From [Eubacterium] yurii subsp. margaretiae ATCC 43715 (GTDB taxonomy: Bacteria; Bacillota; Clostridia; Peptostreptococcales; Filifactoraceae): a stretch of 25,475 nt of DNA. The position numbers were made by a program, and so were the translations under genes. Where the stretch lies: positions 301,642 to 327,116 of the forward strand of contig GL405246.1 in the NCBI GenBank assembly GCA_000146855.1, in the 5' to 3' direction. Below the pieces are notes generated by a model. That model saw only the letters and a list, made by a program, of their open reading frames with translations, ran no database searches and was not told where the DNA came from. Positions within the stretch are counted from its first letter, which is position 1; each line of letters begins with the position of its first letter. Shown in pieces: positions 16,592 through 25,421 of the stretch.

Positions 16592-17785
16592 ATGTCTTTA
16601 ATGCAAAAATATATAGGTAAACTTGATTCATTGAATTTTGAAAAAATGTACAACAATGACTTTTTCGAAACATGGACTAAGACTTTTGATGAATTGCAAG
16701 CTACTTGGACAGTAGCAGATGCTCTTAGAAAATTGAGAGAAGAAAACATATCTACAAAGATATTCGATTCAGGTCTTGGAATATCACTATTCAGAGATAA
16801 CTCAACAAGAACAAGATTCTCTTTCGCATCTGCTTGTAATTTGCTTGGACTTGAAGTACAAGATTTGGACGAAGGAAAATCTCAAATAGCTCACGGAGAA
16901 ACTGTAAGAGAAACTGCTAACATGATTTCTTTCATGGCTGACGTAATAGGTATAAGAGATGACATGTATATTGGTAAGGGTAACAAATACATGAGAGATT
17001 ATGCTGATTATGTTGAAGAAGGATACAAAGATGGAATATTGGAACAAAGACCTACACTTGTAGACCTTCAATGTGACATAGATCACCCTACACAAGCTAT
17101 GGCTGATGCCCTTCATGTAATACATGAATTTGGCGGAATAGAAAACCTTAAAGGTAAGAAAATAGCTATGACTTGGGCTTACTCTCCATCATACGGAAAA
17201 CCACTTTCAGTTCCTCAAGGTATAGCAGGTCTATTTACAAGACTTGGAATGGAAGTATCTCTTGCTCATCCGGAAGGATATGAAATAATGCCTGAAGTTG
17301 AAGAAATAGCAAGAAAGAACGCTGAAATATCAGGCGGAAAATTCGTAAAGACTAACTCTATGGCTGAAGCTTTCAAGGATGCTGATATAGTATATCCTAA
17401 GTCTTGGGCTCCATTTGCAGCTATGGAAAAGAGAACTGACCTTTATGGAAAAGGCGACCAAGCCGGAATAGATGCTCTTGAAAAAGAACTTCTTGCACAA
17501 AATGCAAAACATAAGGATTGGGAATGTACAGAAGAATTGATGAAGACTACTAAAAACGGTAAAGCTCTTTACATGCACTGTTTACCTGCTGACATCACTG
17601 GGCTAAGCTGTAAAGAAGGAGAAGTTGAAAACTCAGTATTCGATAGATACAGAGTGCCTCTATACAAAGAAGCAAGCTTCAAACCATATGTAATAGCTGC
17701 TATGATATTCCTTGCAAAGGTTAAAGATCCTCAAGAAATGCTACAAAGATTGGAAAATGCAAAAAAACAAAGATGGGCGAAATAG
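16592..17785 (+). CDS. ygeW: YgeW knotted carbamoyltransferase
   Basis: Aspartate/ornithine carbamoyltransferase-superfamily protein of the YgeW type, with a trefoil knot in its C-terminal domain. The carbamoyl-phosphate loop is FRDNSTRTR, with S71, T72 and R73-T74-R75. HCLP (H329) carries the conserved His-Cys-Leu-Pro. The HGETVRETANMISFMADVIGIRDD segment is characteristic of the YgeW branch rather than ornithine carbamoyltransferase. At 397 residues it has the expected length. Start ATG 16592 follows CCGGAGGA. The physiological substrate of the family is not established to my knowledge. Together with carbamate kinase downstream, it probably runs catabolically, releasing carbamoyl phosphate from a ureido compound. 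A terminator follows. Confidence 0.94.
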   Translation: MSLMQKYIGKLDSLNFEKMYNNDFFETWTKTFDELQATWTVADALRKLREENISTKIFDSGLGISLFRDNSTRTRFSFASACNLLGLEVQDLDEGKSQIAHGETVRETANMISFMADVIGIRDDMYIGKGNKYMRDYADYVEEGYKDGILEQRPTLVDLQCDIDHPTQAMADALHVIHEFGGIENLKGKKIAMTWAYSPSYGKPLSVPQGIAGLFTRLGMEVSLAHPEGYEIMPEVEEIARKNAEISGGKFVKTNSMAEAFKDADIVYPKSWAPFAAMEKRTDLYGKGDQAGIDALEKELLAQNAKHKDWECTEELMKTTKNGKALYMHCLPADITGLSCKEGEVENSVFDRYRVPLYKEASFKPYVIAAMIFLAKVKDPQEMLQRLENAKKQRWAK

Positions 17786-17818
17786 TTTTATAAATCATAA
17801 GATTATATAGTCTTGATA

Positions 17819-17852
17819 CCTTCCTCTGGCAAAGAACTCAGCCGGAGGAAGG
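17819..17852 (+). terminator. Terminator after ygeW
   Basis: CCTTCCTCTGGC pairs with GCCGGAGGAAGG, 11 of 12 positions plus a wobble-like mismatch, around AAAGAACTCA. The tail is ATTTTAAAT, with a short U-run. The strong GC-rich stem supports termination, possibly partial. Confidence 0.7.
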
Positions 17853-18052
17853 ATTTTAAATAAAGTTTGGAAAGAAGTGTTTTGTTTATATTAAATTTTA
17901 AAATTATATTAGCTTTTTTAAATTTTGCTAAAATAATGTTCTAACAAAGATATAAAAGATAGCACTAAAATATGTGTGGATTTATTTTATTCATTTATCA
18001 TTAATTTTGATTGATAATAAGACGAGCAGTAGTTAAGGTATGGGAGAAATTA

Positions 18053-19420
18053 ATGGAAAACTCTAAAGAAAATAATAAAAATTTATACATATACGAAGCG
18101 CCACTTTCGATGGCTGATACTGCACCACTTGGTTTTCAGCACGTTGTAGCGATGGTAGTAGGATGTATAACACCGGCACTTATAATATCCGGAGGAGCAG
18201 GGTTGTCAACGGAAGATAAGGTGCTACTTGTCCAATCTTCACTGATTTTTGCAGGGCTTGCAACATTATTACAAAACTTCGGTCTTTTTGGTAAATTAGG
18301 CTCCAAACTTCCTGTTATAATGGGTGTAGGTTTTGCTTATGTTTCAACTCTATCGGCTATAGTAAAAAATGCTATTGGAGCAGGATTTGACGGTCCTAAG
18401 GCTATGGCAGTTGTATTTGGAGCACAGCTTGTAGGTGGAATAATTGCAATGCTTTTCGGTCTATTTGTAAAGAAATTGACCAAATTCTTCCCACCACTTG
18501 TTACAGGAACAGTTATACTTTCGATAGGTTTAGGTCTATATCCTGTTGCTGTCAGATATATGGCAGGAGGAGGAAATATAGATACAAATCCTAACTTCGG
18601 ATCACTAAAAAACTGGGCAGTGGCTCTTATAACATTGGCGGTAGTTTTAATATGCAATAACTTTGGAAAGGGCTCAATAAAACTTGCTTCTATATTGATA
18701 GGAGTTGTAGCCGGGTATTTAGTATCTATACCTCTTGGCATGGTTAATTTTTCGAGTATAGCAAATGCAGGGCTTGTTCAAGTACCAAAACCTATGCATT
18801 TTGGTTTTGAGTTTGTACCATCAGCAATCATATCTCTTGGAATTCTTCATATAGTAAACTCAATTCAGGCAATAGGTGACTTAACTGCTACAACGCAGGG
18901 TGGAATGGATAGATTACCTACAGATGACGAGCTTCAAGGCGGAATAATAGGCTATGGATTCTCAAGTTTAGTAGGCTCAGTATTTGGATGTATGCCACTT
19001 TCGACATTTAGTCAAAATGTCGGCATAGTTACTCTTAATAAGTGTATAAATAGAAAAATATTTGTGTTCTCGTCAATACTTGTAATAATTGCAGGACTCT
19101 TACCTAAGATTTCAGCTGTACTTACAACAATTCCTCAAGCTGTTCTTGGAGGAGCGACAATATCAGTTTTTGCTACTATATCAATGACAGGAGTAAAGAT
19201 GGTATCAGGAGCAGGATTAAATCCGAGAAATATAGGGGTTGTAGGAATAGCACTTGCAATAGGAGAAGGTATAGTTAGAGTGCCAGGATCACTTACAGGA
19301 TTTCCACAGATGATTATAGATGTATTTGGAACTTCAGCTACAAGTACAACTACATTGATAGCTGTGGTATTGAATCTGATATTACCACAAGTTATTGAAA
19401 ATAATTCGAAAAATGAATAA
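18053..19420 (+). CDS. NCS2 family purine (xanthine/uracil-type) permease 1
   Basis: Membrane transporter of the nucleobase-ascorbate (NCS2) family, predicted to have 14 segments of the UraA/XanQ fold with proton-coupled uptake. APLGFQHVVAMVVG at the N-terminus is the typical opening. The signature FSQNVGIVTLNK is present. The segment-8 region reads HIVNSIQAIGDLTAT. The position usually held by an essential Glu (ETIGD in XanQ-like proteins) is Gln272 here. Start ATG 18053 follows GGGAG. A TTG at 18011 in frame has no ribosome binding site. Length is 455 residues. The substrate is probably xanthine, urate or another oxidised purine, given the cluster. Bases 17853-18052 contain TTAGC/GCTAA inverted words but no clear promoter. 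Confidence 0.9.
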   Translation: MENSKENNKNLYIYEAPLSMADTAPLGFQHVVAMVVGCITPALIISGGAGLSTEDKVLLVQSSLIFAGLATLLQNFGLFGKLGSKLPVIMGVGFAYVSTLSAIVKNAIGAGFDGPKAMAVVFGAQLVGGIIAMLFGLFVKKLTKFFPPLVTGTVILSIGLGLYPVAVRYMAGGGNIDTNPNFGSLKNWAVALITLAVVLICNNFGKGSIKLASILIGVVAGYLVSIPLGMVNFSSIANAGLVQVPKPMHFGFEFVPSAIISLGILHIVNSIQAIGDLTATTQGGMDRLPTDDELQGGIIGYGFSSLVGSVFGCMPLSTFSQNVGIVTLNKCINRKIFVFSSILVIIAGLLPKISAVLTTIPQAVLGGATISVFATISMTGVKMVSGAGLNPRNIGVVGIALAIGEGIVRVPGSLTGFPQMIIDVFGTSATSTTTLIAVVLNLILPQVIENNSKNE

Positions 19421-19535
19421 TTATGGTTTAAATATGCAAATCATAATTTCAATATAAATCAAAAAATAATTTATTAAAAAATTGAACATCAATTTTATAT
19501 GAAAATATAAGGTTGACAGCAGTGGAGGATTATAA

Positions 19536-20468
19536 ATGAAAATAGTGTTAGCACTTGGTGGAAATGCCCTTGGCAATACACCTGAAGAGCAAAAAGAGGC
19601 TGTTAAGGCAACAGCAAAATCTATAATAGATCTTATTCAATCAGGAAATAAGGTAATAATAGGTCATGGTAACGGACCGCAAGTAGGTATGATAAACAAT
19701 GCTATGGACATAGCTGCAAAGGCAGAAACTAAGATACCTAAGATGCCTTTCCCTGAATGTGGAGCTATGAGCCAAGGATATATTGGATATCACCTTCAAA
19801 ATGCAATCAAAAATGAAGCTGTAAAAAGAGGTAGAGCTGATTTGCCTGTAGTTACTATTGTAACTCAAACATTGGTAGACGAAAATGATCCGGCTTTCAA
19901 AAATCCTACTAAACCTGTAGGTGCATTTATGACAAAGGAAGAAGCTGACGCACTTATAGCAAAAGGTATTGCTGTTAAGGAAGATGCTGGAAGAGGATAC
20001 AGAACAGTAGTTCCTTCACCAAAGCCAGTTGATATAGTAGAAAAAGATTCATTGCTTAAAGTATTTGACAATAGAATAGTTATGATCTGCGGCGGTGGTG
20101 GCGGTATACCTGTTGTAAAAAGAGGAGACGAATTAGTCGGAGTTCCTGCCGTAATAGACAAGGACTTTACTTGCGAAAAGATTGCTGAAATATTGGATGC
20201 CGATGTATTCTTGGTACTAACAGCAGTAGATAAGGTTGCAATAAGATTTGGACAACCTGATGTAAAATGGCTTGATACAATAACACTTGATGAAGTACAA
20301 AAATATATTGATGACAAAGAATTTGCAGAAGGTTCAATGTTGCCTAAGGTATTGGCGGCTGTTGAGTTTGCAAAATCTAAAAAAGGTAGAAAAGCTATAA
20401 TAACATCACTTGAAAAGGCTGATGAAGCTATAGCAGGAAAAACAGGTACAGTTATAGTAAATGAATAG
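19536..20468 (+). CDS. arcC: Carbamate kinase
   Basis: Transfers phosphate from carbamoyl phosphate to ADP, giving ATP plus carbamate (NH3 and CO2). It belongs to the amino acid kinase fold. The N-terminal ALGGNALG and IGHGNGPQVG are the phosphate-binding glycine loops. GYIGYHLQNA, CGGGGGIPV and DKDFTCEKIA follow, then LTAVDKVAIRFG, all diagnostic for carbamate kinases. Length is 310 residues, as expected. Start ATG 19536 follows GTGGAGG. There is no arginine deiminase or ornithine carbamoyltransferase nearby, so carbamoyl phosphate more likely comes from YgeW. E. coli has a comparable paralogue (yqeA) in its yge region. It ends in a 390-bp gap before the second permease. Confidence 0.96.
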   Translation: MKIVLALGGNALGNTPEEQKEAVKATAKSIIDLIQSGNKVIIGHGNGPQVGMINNAMDIAAKAETKIPKMPFPECGAMSQGYIGYHLQNAIKNEAVKRGRADLPVVTIVTQTLVDENDPAFKNPTKPVGAFMTKEEADALIAKGIAVKEDAGRGYRTVVPSPKPVDIVEKDSLLKVFDNRIVMICGGGGGIPVVKRGDELVGVPAVIDKDFTCEKIAEILDADVFLVLTAVDKVAIRFGQPDVKWLDTITLDEVQKYIDDKEFAEGSMLPKVLAAVEFAKSKKGRKAIITSLEKADEAIAGKTGTVIVNE

Positions 20469-20661
20469 TTTTTTAAACTATCATATAACATTTTTATTTT
20501 AATGTTTATTCCTGGCTATTTGTAAATTGAAATATTAATTTTAAACTAACTCTAAGGGATGCTTTCAAAATTTATATTAAGTAAGAATTAATATTTATGA
20601 ATTAGTGACACATATTGTTAGAAAAATTATAATTGTAGCTTAAATAAGGTTAAAAAATAGC

Positions 20662-20722
20662 GTATACCAGTAGTTGGCAATGAAATCTTATCATAATTGA
20701 TGAGATTTGCATTGCCGTATAT
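20662..20722 (+). ncRNA. Long hairpin upstream of the second purine permease
   Basis: GGCAATG (20676-20682) pairs with CATTGCC (20710-20716). AAATCTTATCA (20683-20693) pairs with TGATGAGATTT (20698-20708), leaving a one-base bulge. GTATAC (20662-20667) can pair with GTATAT (20717-20722) outside an 8-base bulge, CAGTAGTT. Together this is a stem of about 24 bp, about 140 bp before the permease start. No U-run follows, so it is not a standard terminator. The TTATCA...TTGATGA core also resembles the palindromes near 13430, so it may be a protein-binding site. Nothing else in 20469-20860 is recognised. Confidence 0.5.
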
Positions 20723-20860
20723 GGAGTCTTATATGTAAATTTTTGTGATAGTAATTAAGTTATATTTTAAATCTTAATAATAGTAGACAATAATTTGATG
20801 ATGATTTTATAAAACACTAATAAATTTTAAATAGCTTGGAGTATTGAAAGGGACAATACG

Positions 20861-22321
20861 ATGAGCGAAAACAAACAAAAATTAAGCGATAACGAGCTTA
20901 TTTATCAACTCGAAGGAAGACCGAGCTTTAAGGTGGCTTTCCCACTTGGCTTTCAACACGTTCTTGCGATGTTCACAAGTAATCTTGCGCCGGTACTGAT
21001 ACTTGTTGGTGTACTTAAACTTGACAACGATACAAGATTAAAAATGATTCAATGTGCGATGTTCGTCTCAGGACTTACTACATTTGTTCAACTTTATCCT
21101 ATAAAGATAGGTAAGTTCCAAATAGGAGCAGGACTTCCAATAGTAATGGGTACTTCCTTTGCATTCGTACCGACAGCAAGGACTATAGGACTTCAATATC
21201 TGGAGCAGGGACCTCTTGTAGCACTTGCAGTAGTTCTTGGTGCAGCTGCAGTAGGAAGTATAGTTGAAGTTATAATGGGTATATTCTATAAACCTTTGAA
21301 AAAACTTTTTCCTCCACTTGTAGTGGGTAGTGTGCTCATAACAATAGGAATACACCTTCTTGAAGTCGGTGTTGACTATTTTGCCGGAGGAGCGGGATTG
21401 AAAATTGCTGATGCCAAGGCGGTAGCTGAAGCTACAGCAAAGGGACTTGATCCAAGTACAGTACAATTGCAATATGGTTCACTAAAAAATATAGCTCTTG
21501 GTTTCTTGGTATTTTTCGTAATAATCTTCCTACAAAGATTCGGAAAAGGTATGTGGAAGATATCAGCCATACTTATAGGACTTATAGTAGGATATGTAGC
21601 AGCGGCTGTAACTGGACAGATAAGTTTCCAACCTGTATTTGATGCACCACTGTTTGCAGTACCTATGCCGATACTTGCACCTTGGGAATTGAAGTTCCCG
21701 CTTGAAGCAGTAATAAGCTTTGCTACAATCTATATAGTATCAGGACTTGAAACAATAGGTAACTCAAATGGTATAACAATTGCCGGATTCAATAGAGAGG
21801 CGACAGGAGAAGAAACATCAGGAGCAATACTTGCTGATGCCTTGGGATCAACTACAGCAGTTCTTTTCAATGCACTTCCTAATACAGCATTTGGACAAAA
21901 TGCAGGTATAGTTGCGATGACAAAGGTTGTAAACAAATGGTGTATAGCTATGGGAGCCTTCGTTCTTGCAGGAGCAGCATTTTTACCTAAGATAGGTATG
22001 TTATTTAACATAATTCCTGCAAGTGTTCTTGGTGGAGCGGTTATAACAGTTTTTGCGATGATACTTATAAATGGAATTAAGATGATAGCAAAAGCAGGTT
22101 TTACAGATAGAAACATTATAATACTTGGAGTGACATTCGGGCTTGGACTTGGACTTGGAGCACATCCTAATGCAGTACAAGGATTGCCACCTGCAGTAGC
22201 TTTCATATTCAAAGATACAGTTGCTTGTGTTTGTATAATTTCTATTTTATGCAACATCATCTTCCCTCCTACAAAAGAAGATAAAGAAGCAGCAGAAGAA
22301 ATGGTAAAAAAAGGCGAATAG
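20861..22321 (+). CDS. NCS2 family purine permease 2
   Basis: Second NCS2 nucleobase transporter, 486 residues, about 14 predicted membrane segments. The N-terminal FPLGFQHVLAMFTSNLAPVL and the signature FGQNAGIVAMTK are clear. Segment 8 reads VSGLETIGNSNG, so the key Glu is kept (E297), while the following Asp of ETIGD is Asn. It differs substantially from the first permease (for example an insert rich in Ala/Lys after about residue 178), so it is a paralogue rather than a recent duplicate and likely has a different purine preference. Start ATG 20861 follows AAAGGGA. A strong hairpin follows the gene. Confidence 0.9.
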   Translation: MSENKQKLSDNELIYQLEGRPSFKVAFPLGFQHVLAMFTSNLAPVLILVGVLKLDNDTRLKMIQCAMFVSGLTTFVQLYPIKIGKFQIGAGLPIVMGTSFAFVPTARTIGLQYLEQGPLVALAVVLGAAAVGSIVEVIMGIFYKPLKKLFPPLVVGSVLITIGIHLLEVGVDYFAGGAGLKIADAKAVAEATAKGLDPSTVQLQYGSLKNIALGFLVFFVIIFLQRFGKGMWKISAILIGLIVGYVAAAVTGQISFQPVFDAPLFAVPMPILAPWELKFPLEAVISFATIYIVSGLETIGNSNGITIAGFNREATGEETSGAILADALGSTTAVLFNALPNTAFGQNAGIVAMTKVVNKWCIAMGAFVLAGAAFLPKIGMLFNIIPASVLGGAVITVFAMILINGIKMIAKAGFTDRNIIILGVTFGLGLGLGAHPNAVQGLPPAVAFIFKDTVACVCIISILCNIIFPPTKEDKEAAEEMVKKGE

Positions 22322-22367
22322 TATCATCAAAGTGTAAGTATTTTAACTAGTTTTTATTTCTTAAATA

Positions 22368-22400
22368 ATACTAATCTCAATTTTTTATTGAGATTAGTAT
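22368..22400 (+). terminator. Hairpin after the second NCS2 permease
   Basis: A perfect 13-bp stem, ATACTAATCTCAA with TTGAGATTAGTAT, is closed by TTTTTTA. No U-run follows, so termination may be weak. It marks the boundary to the more AT-rich NCS1-hyuA segment. Confidence 0.55.
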
Positions 22401-22496
22401 ATATCTCTATATTAATACATTATGAAAGTAAAATTATAATTATATTTTGCTTAAACAAACTAAGTATGTAGTTTAAATTTGAGGAGATGAGCAATT

Positions 22497-23937
22497 ATGA
22501 TGTTTTTAAATTCTTCTATAGTTGATTTATCACAAAAAGAAATTGATGAAATAAAAAAAGGACCTAATGATTACACTGAAACTTTTGCTCCTGTAAGTTC
22601 AAAAAATAGAACATGGGGTGTATGGGATGTTTCAAGTCTTTGGATAGGTATGATAGTATCTATAGCTGTTTATCAGGTGGCAAGCGGTTTACTAGTATCT
22701 GGTATGACATGGTATCAAGCTTTATTTACAATAGTTTTAGGGCATACTCTAGTTATGGGAGTCGCTATAATAATTGGACATTTTGGAGTTAAGTATGGTT
22801 TAGGTTATCCTTTTCTTTCAAAAATAGTATTTGGAAATAAAGGGAAGCTAATTCCTTCAATTATAAGAGGAATCCTAGGAGTATTTTGGTTTGGCGTTCA
22901 AACTTGGATTGGTGGAGAAGCTCTAAATATTATAATACAAACTTTTATTCCATCTTTTAGTAATATGGGATTTAATGCAAGTATTATATCCTTTATATTA
23001 TTCTGGTTTCTAAATATATATTGCTACATCAGGAAATAAAGGTGTAAAAATTTTAGAAACATTTTCTGCGCCAATTCTAATAATAATGAGTTTAGTTGTC
23101 ATAATATGGGGATTGTCTACTGCGGATTGGAGTATAACAAAATTATTAAGTGCAAAAGTTCTTCAAGCTAACAATGACACACCATTTATTAAATTATTTT
23201 TTCCAGCTTTATCTTCAATGATTGCTTTTGACGGTGGAATAGCTCTTTCTATGGCTGATTATACTAGAGAATGCAAAGATCAAAAAGCACAAGTTTATGG
23301 ACAGTTAATATCGGCACCACTTATAACAGGATATGTTTCATTTGTGGGAATATGTGGTACTGCAGGAGCTTATTTAGCTTTTGGAAAAGAAATATGGGAG
23401 CCAGCTGTTTTAGTTGGAAATTTTTCAAACCCTATAGTAAGAATACTATTTTCCATATTTATAATAATGGCTGTACTAACAACTAATGTAGCTGGAAATC
23501 TTATGCCAGCAGTAAATATAGTAGCCTCATATGCTAAAGATAAATTTTCATTTAAAACAATAACAATTTTTACAGCTTTTCTAGCACTTCTATCACAGCC
23601 TTGGAATTCAATGTCTAGTGCATATCACTTAATATATGAAGTTACACAATTTTTAGGAGCCTTATTAGGACCATTATCGGGAATATATATTGCTTGGTAT
23701 TTGTTTGATGTAAAAACAAATGTAAATTTAGTTGATGCATACAAAATAGATGAAGGCATATATAACTATAACAAAGGATGGAATACAGAGGTAATAGCAA
23801 TAGTATTGATTCTTACTGGAATAGTAGTAGGTTCAAAGTATATAGAGAGTTTAAAATTCATTTTTAATAATGCATATGTTTTTGGAGTCTTTATATCTAT
23901 GATTTTATATAAAATATATATAAAAATAAAAAAATAA
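22497..23937 (+). pseudogene. NCS1 family (cytosine/allantoin/hydantoin-type) permease, split by a frameshift
   Basis: Two adjacent frames encode the halves of one NCS1 transporter. The first (22497-23039, 180 residues) holds WGVWDVSSLWIGM and FGVQTWIGG, typical of the allantoin/hydantoin branch. It ends FWFLNIYCYIRK. The second frame continues ATSGNKGVKILETFSAPIL, picked up as an ORF at 23086 and running to 23937 with later membrane segments and a charged tail. The break lies in an ATATATAT run (23014-23021). One more AT unit would give NIYIATSG and restore a protein of about 480 residues. No other damage is seen, so this is a recent mutation, a phase-variable tract or a sequencing error. 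Start ATG 22497 follows GAGGAG. It neighbours a dihydropyrimidinase, which would use the imported cyclic ureide. Confidence 0.88.
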
Positions 23938-24038
23938 CTATATTAGTTTACTATTTCTATATTAAACTAATAATAAACTTAGTATTAATTTTAAATGTAT
24001 TTGTTTTATATTATTATAAAATTAAGGAGGTATAGAAA

Positions 24039-25421
24039 ATGACAAAATTATTAAAAAATGGTACTATTATAACATCTGATGAAATTATAAAAGCTAATTT
24101 ATTAATGGAAAATGATAAAATTATTGGTATTGGAGATTATGAATCAGCAGATGAAATATACGATGTATCTGGAATGTATGTTATGCCAGGAGCTATAGAT
24201 CCACATACACATATGGAACTTCAACAGTCAGAGTTATATAGATCAGCAGATGACTTCTATACTGGTACCATAGCAGCAGCATGCGGTGGAACAACTACTA
24301 TAATAGATCATATAGCCTTTGGACCAAAGGGATGCAATTTACATTATTCAATAAATAAATACAAAGAGCTTGGAAAAAAGTCAGTAATAGACTATGGTTT
24401 TCATGGTGTAATACAACATGTAGATAATGATATACTGGAAGAATTGGACGAAATCATAAAAAATGAAGGAATAATGTCATTTAAGGCATATTCTACATAT
24501 GGATATGCAATGGATGATATAGATTTTTATAAAATTTTAAAACAGATGAGAGAATCAGGAGGAATTCTTACTGTTCATTGTGAAAATGATAAAATTACTA
24601 ATTATCTTATAAAAGAAACATTAGATAAGGGAAATACAGATGTAAAATATTTTCCGGCTACAAGACCAAATGAGGCAGAAGCAGAGAGTGTGGATACACT
24701 TTTAAATTGTGCTAAAATGCTTGATGTACCTGTATATATAGTTCATACTTCAGCAGGTGAATCTATAAAAAGGATAGAACTTTCAAAAAATAATGGGGAA
24801 AATGTATTTTCTGAAACTTGCACACAATATCTTATTTTGACAGATGATGTATATTCTAAAGATGGCTCAAAAGAAGGTATTAAATATATAATGCAACCAC
24901 CACTTAGAAAAGAAAAAGATAAAGAAGAACTTTGGAAAGCGATAAAAAATGGTATAGTAGATACACTTGGTACAGATCATTGCCCTTTTATTTATAAAAC
25001 TGAAAAAATTAAAGCTTTAAATAATTTTACACTTGCACCTGGTGGAATACCTGGAGTAGAAGAAAGAGTTAAGATTATTTTTTCTGAAGGAGTCTTGAAA
25101 AATAAAATAGATATTAATACTTTTGTTAGAGTTATAAGTACAAATTCAGCAAAAATATTTGGAATGTATCCTGAAAAAGGTAGTTTAGAAATAAATACAG
25201 ATGCAGATATAATGGTTATAAATCCTAATGAAAAAGAATTGATAAGTGTAGATAATCAACATTCAGTTTGTGATTACAATGTATATGAAGGTTTAGAAGT
25301 TAATTGTAAAGTGCATCTAGTGTTTTCTAGGGGTGAACTTGTAGCTAAAGATGGTGAATTTATGGGTAAAAAAGGCTACGGAAAATTTATTCATAGAAAA
25401 AATAATAATTATAATAATTAA
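24039..25421 (+). CDS. hyuA: Dihydropyrimidinase/hydantoinase (HyuA-like)
   Basis: Cyclic amidohydrolase opening hydantoin or dihydropyrimidine rings to N-carbamoyl amino acids. Dinuclear metal ligands are visible: H56 and H58 in IDPHTH, the carbamylated lysine K149 in SFKAYSTYG, H180 in TVHCEND, H236 in IVHTSAG and D313 in LGTDHCPF. The region DDFYTGTIAAACGGTTTIIDH and FHGVIQH recall E. coli HyuA (ygeZ), a member of the same yge cluster. At 460 residues it is complete. Start ATG 24039 follows AAGGAGG. Codon use is AT-rich with frequent TTA, unlike ygeX-arcC. The tail after the stop (25422-25475) is AT-only-like with AAATAAATTTATTT and no clear terminator. Confidence 0.93.
   Translation: MTKLLKNGTIITSDEIIKANLLMENDKIIGIGDYESADEIYDVSGMYVMPGAIDPHTHMELQQSELYRSADDFYTGTIAAACGGTTTIIDHIAFGPKGCNLHYSINKYKELGKKSVIDYGFHGVIQHVDNDILEELDEIIKNEGIMSFKAYSTYGYAMDDIDFYKILKQMRESGGILTVHCENDKITNYLIKETLDKGNTDVKYFPATRPNEAEAESVDTLLNCAKMLDVPVYIVHTSAGESIKRIELSKNNGENVFSETCTQYLILTDDVYSKDGSKEGIKYIMQPPLRKEKDKEELWKAIKNGIVDTLGTDHCPFIYKTEKIKALNNFTLAPGGIPGVEERVKIIFSEGVLKNKIDINTFVRVISTNSAKIFGMYPEKGSLEINTDADIMVINPNEKELISVDNQHSVCDYNVYEGLEVNCKVHLVFSRGELVAKDGEFMGKKGYGKFIHRKNNNYNN

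Noticed and set aside
17819..17852. Sigma-54 promoter (TGGCAAAGAACTCAGC) before the first NCS2 permease
   Set aside because: GG to GC spacing is 11, not 10, and the sequence is the two arms of a terminator hairpin.
19865..20491. 208-residue ORF on the minus strand over arcC
   Set aside because: Antisense shadow of a clear carbamate kinase; Ser/Thr/Pro-rich low-complexity product with no family.
20640..20740. Purine (guanine/xanthine class) riboswitch before the second permease
   Set aside because: The conserved purine riboswitch core words are absent and I see only one long hairpin, so it is listed as unclassified.
21730..22260. 176-residue minus-strand ORF over the second permease
   Set aside because: Antisense shadow of a membrane protein gene; no ribosome binding site or motif.
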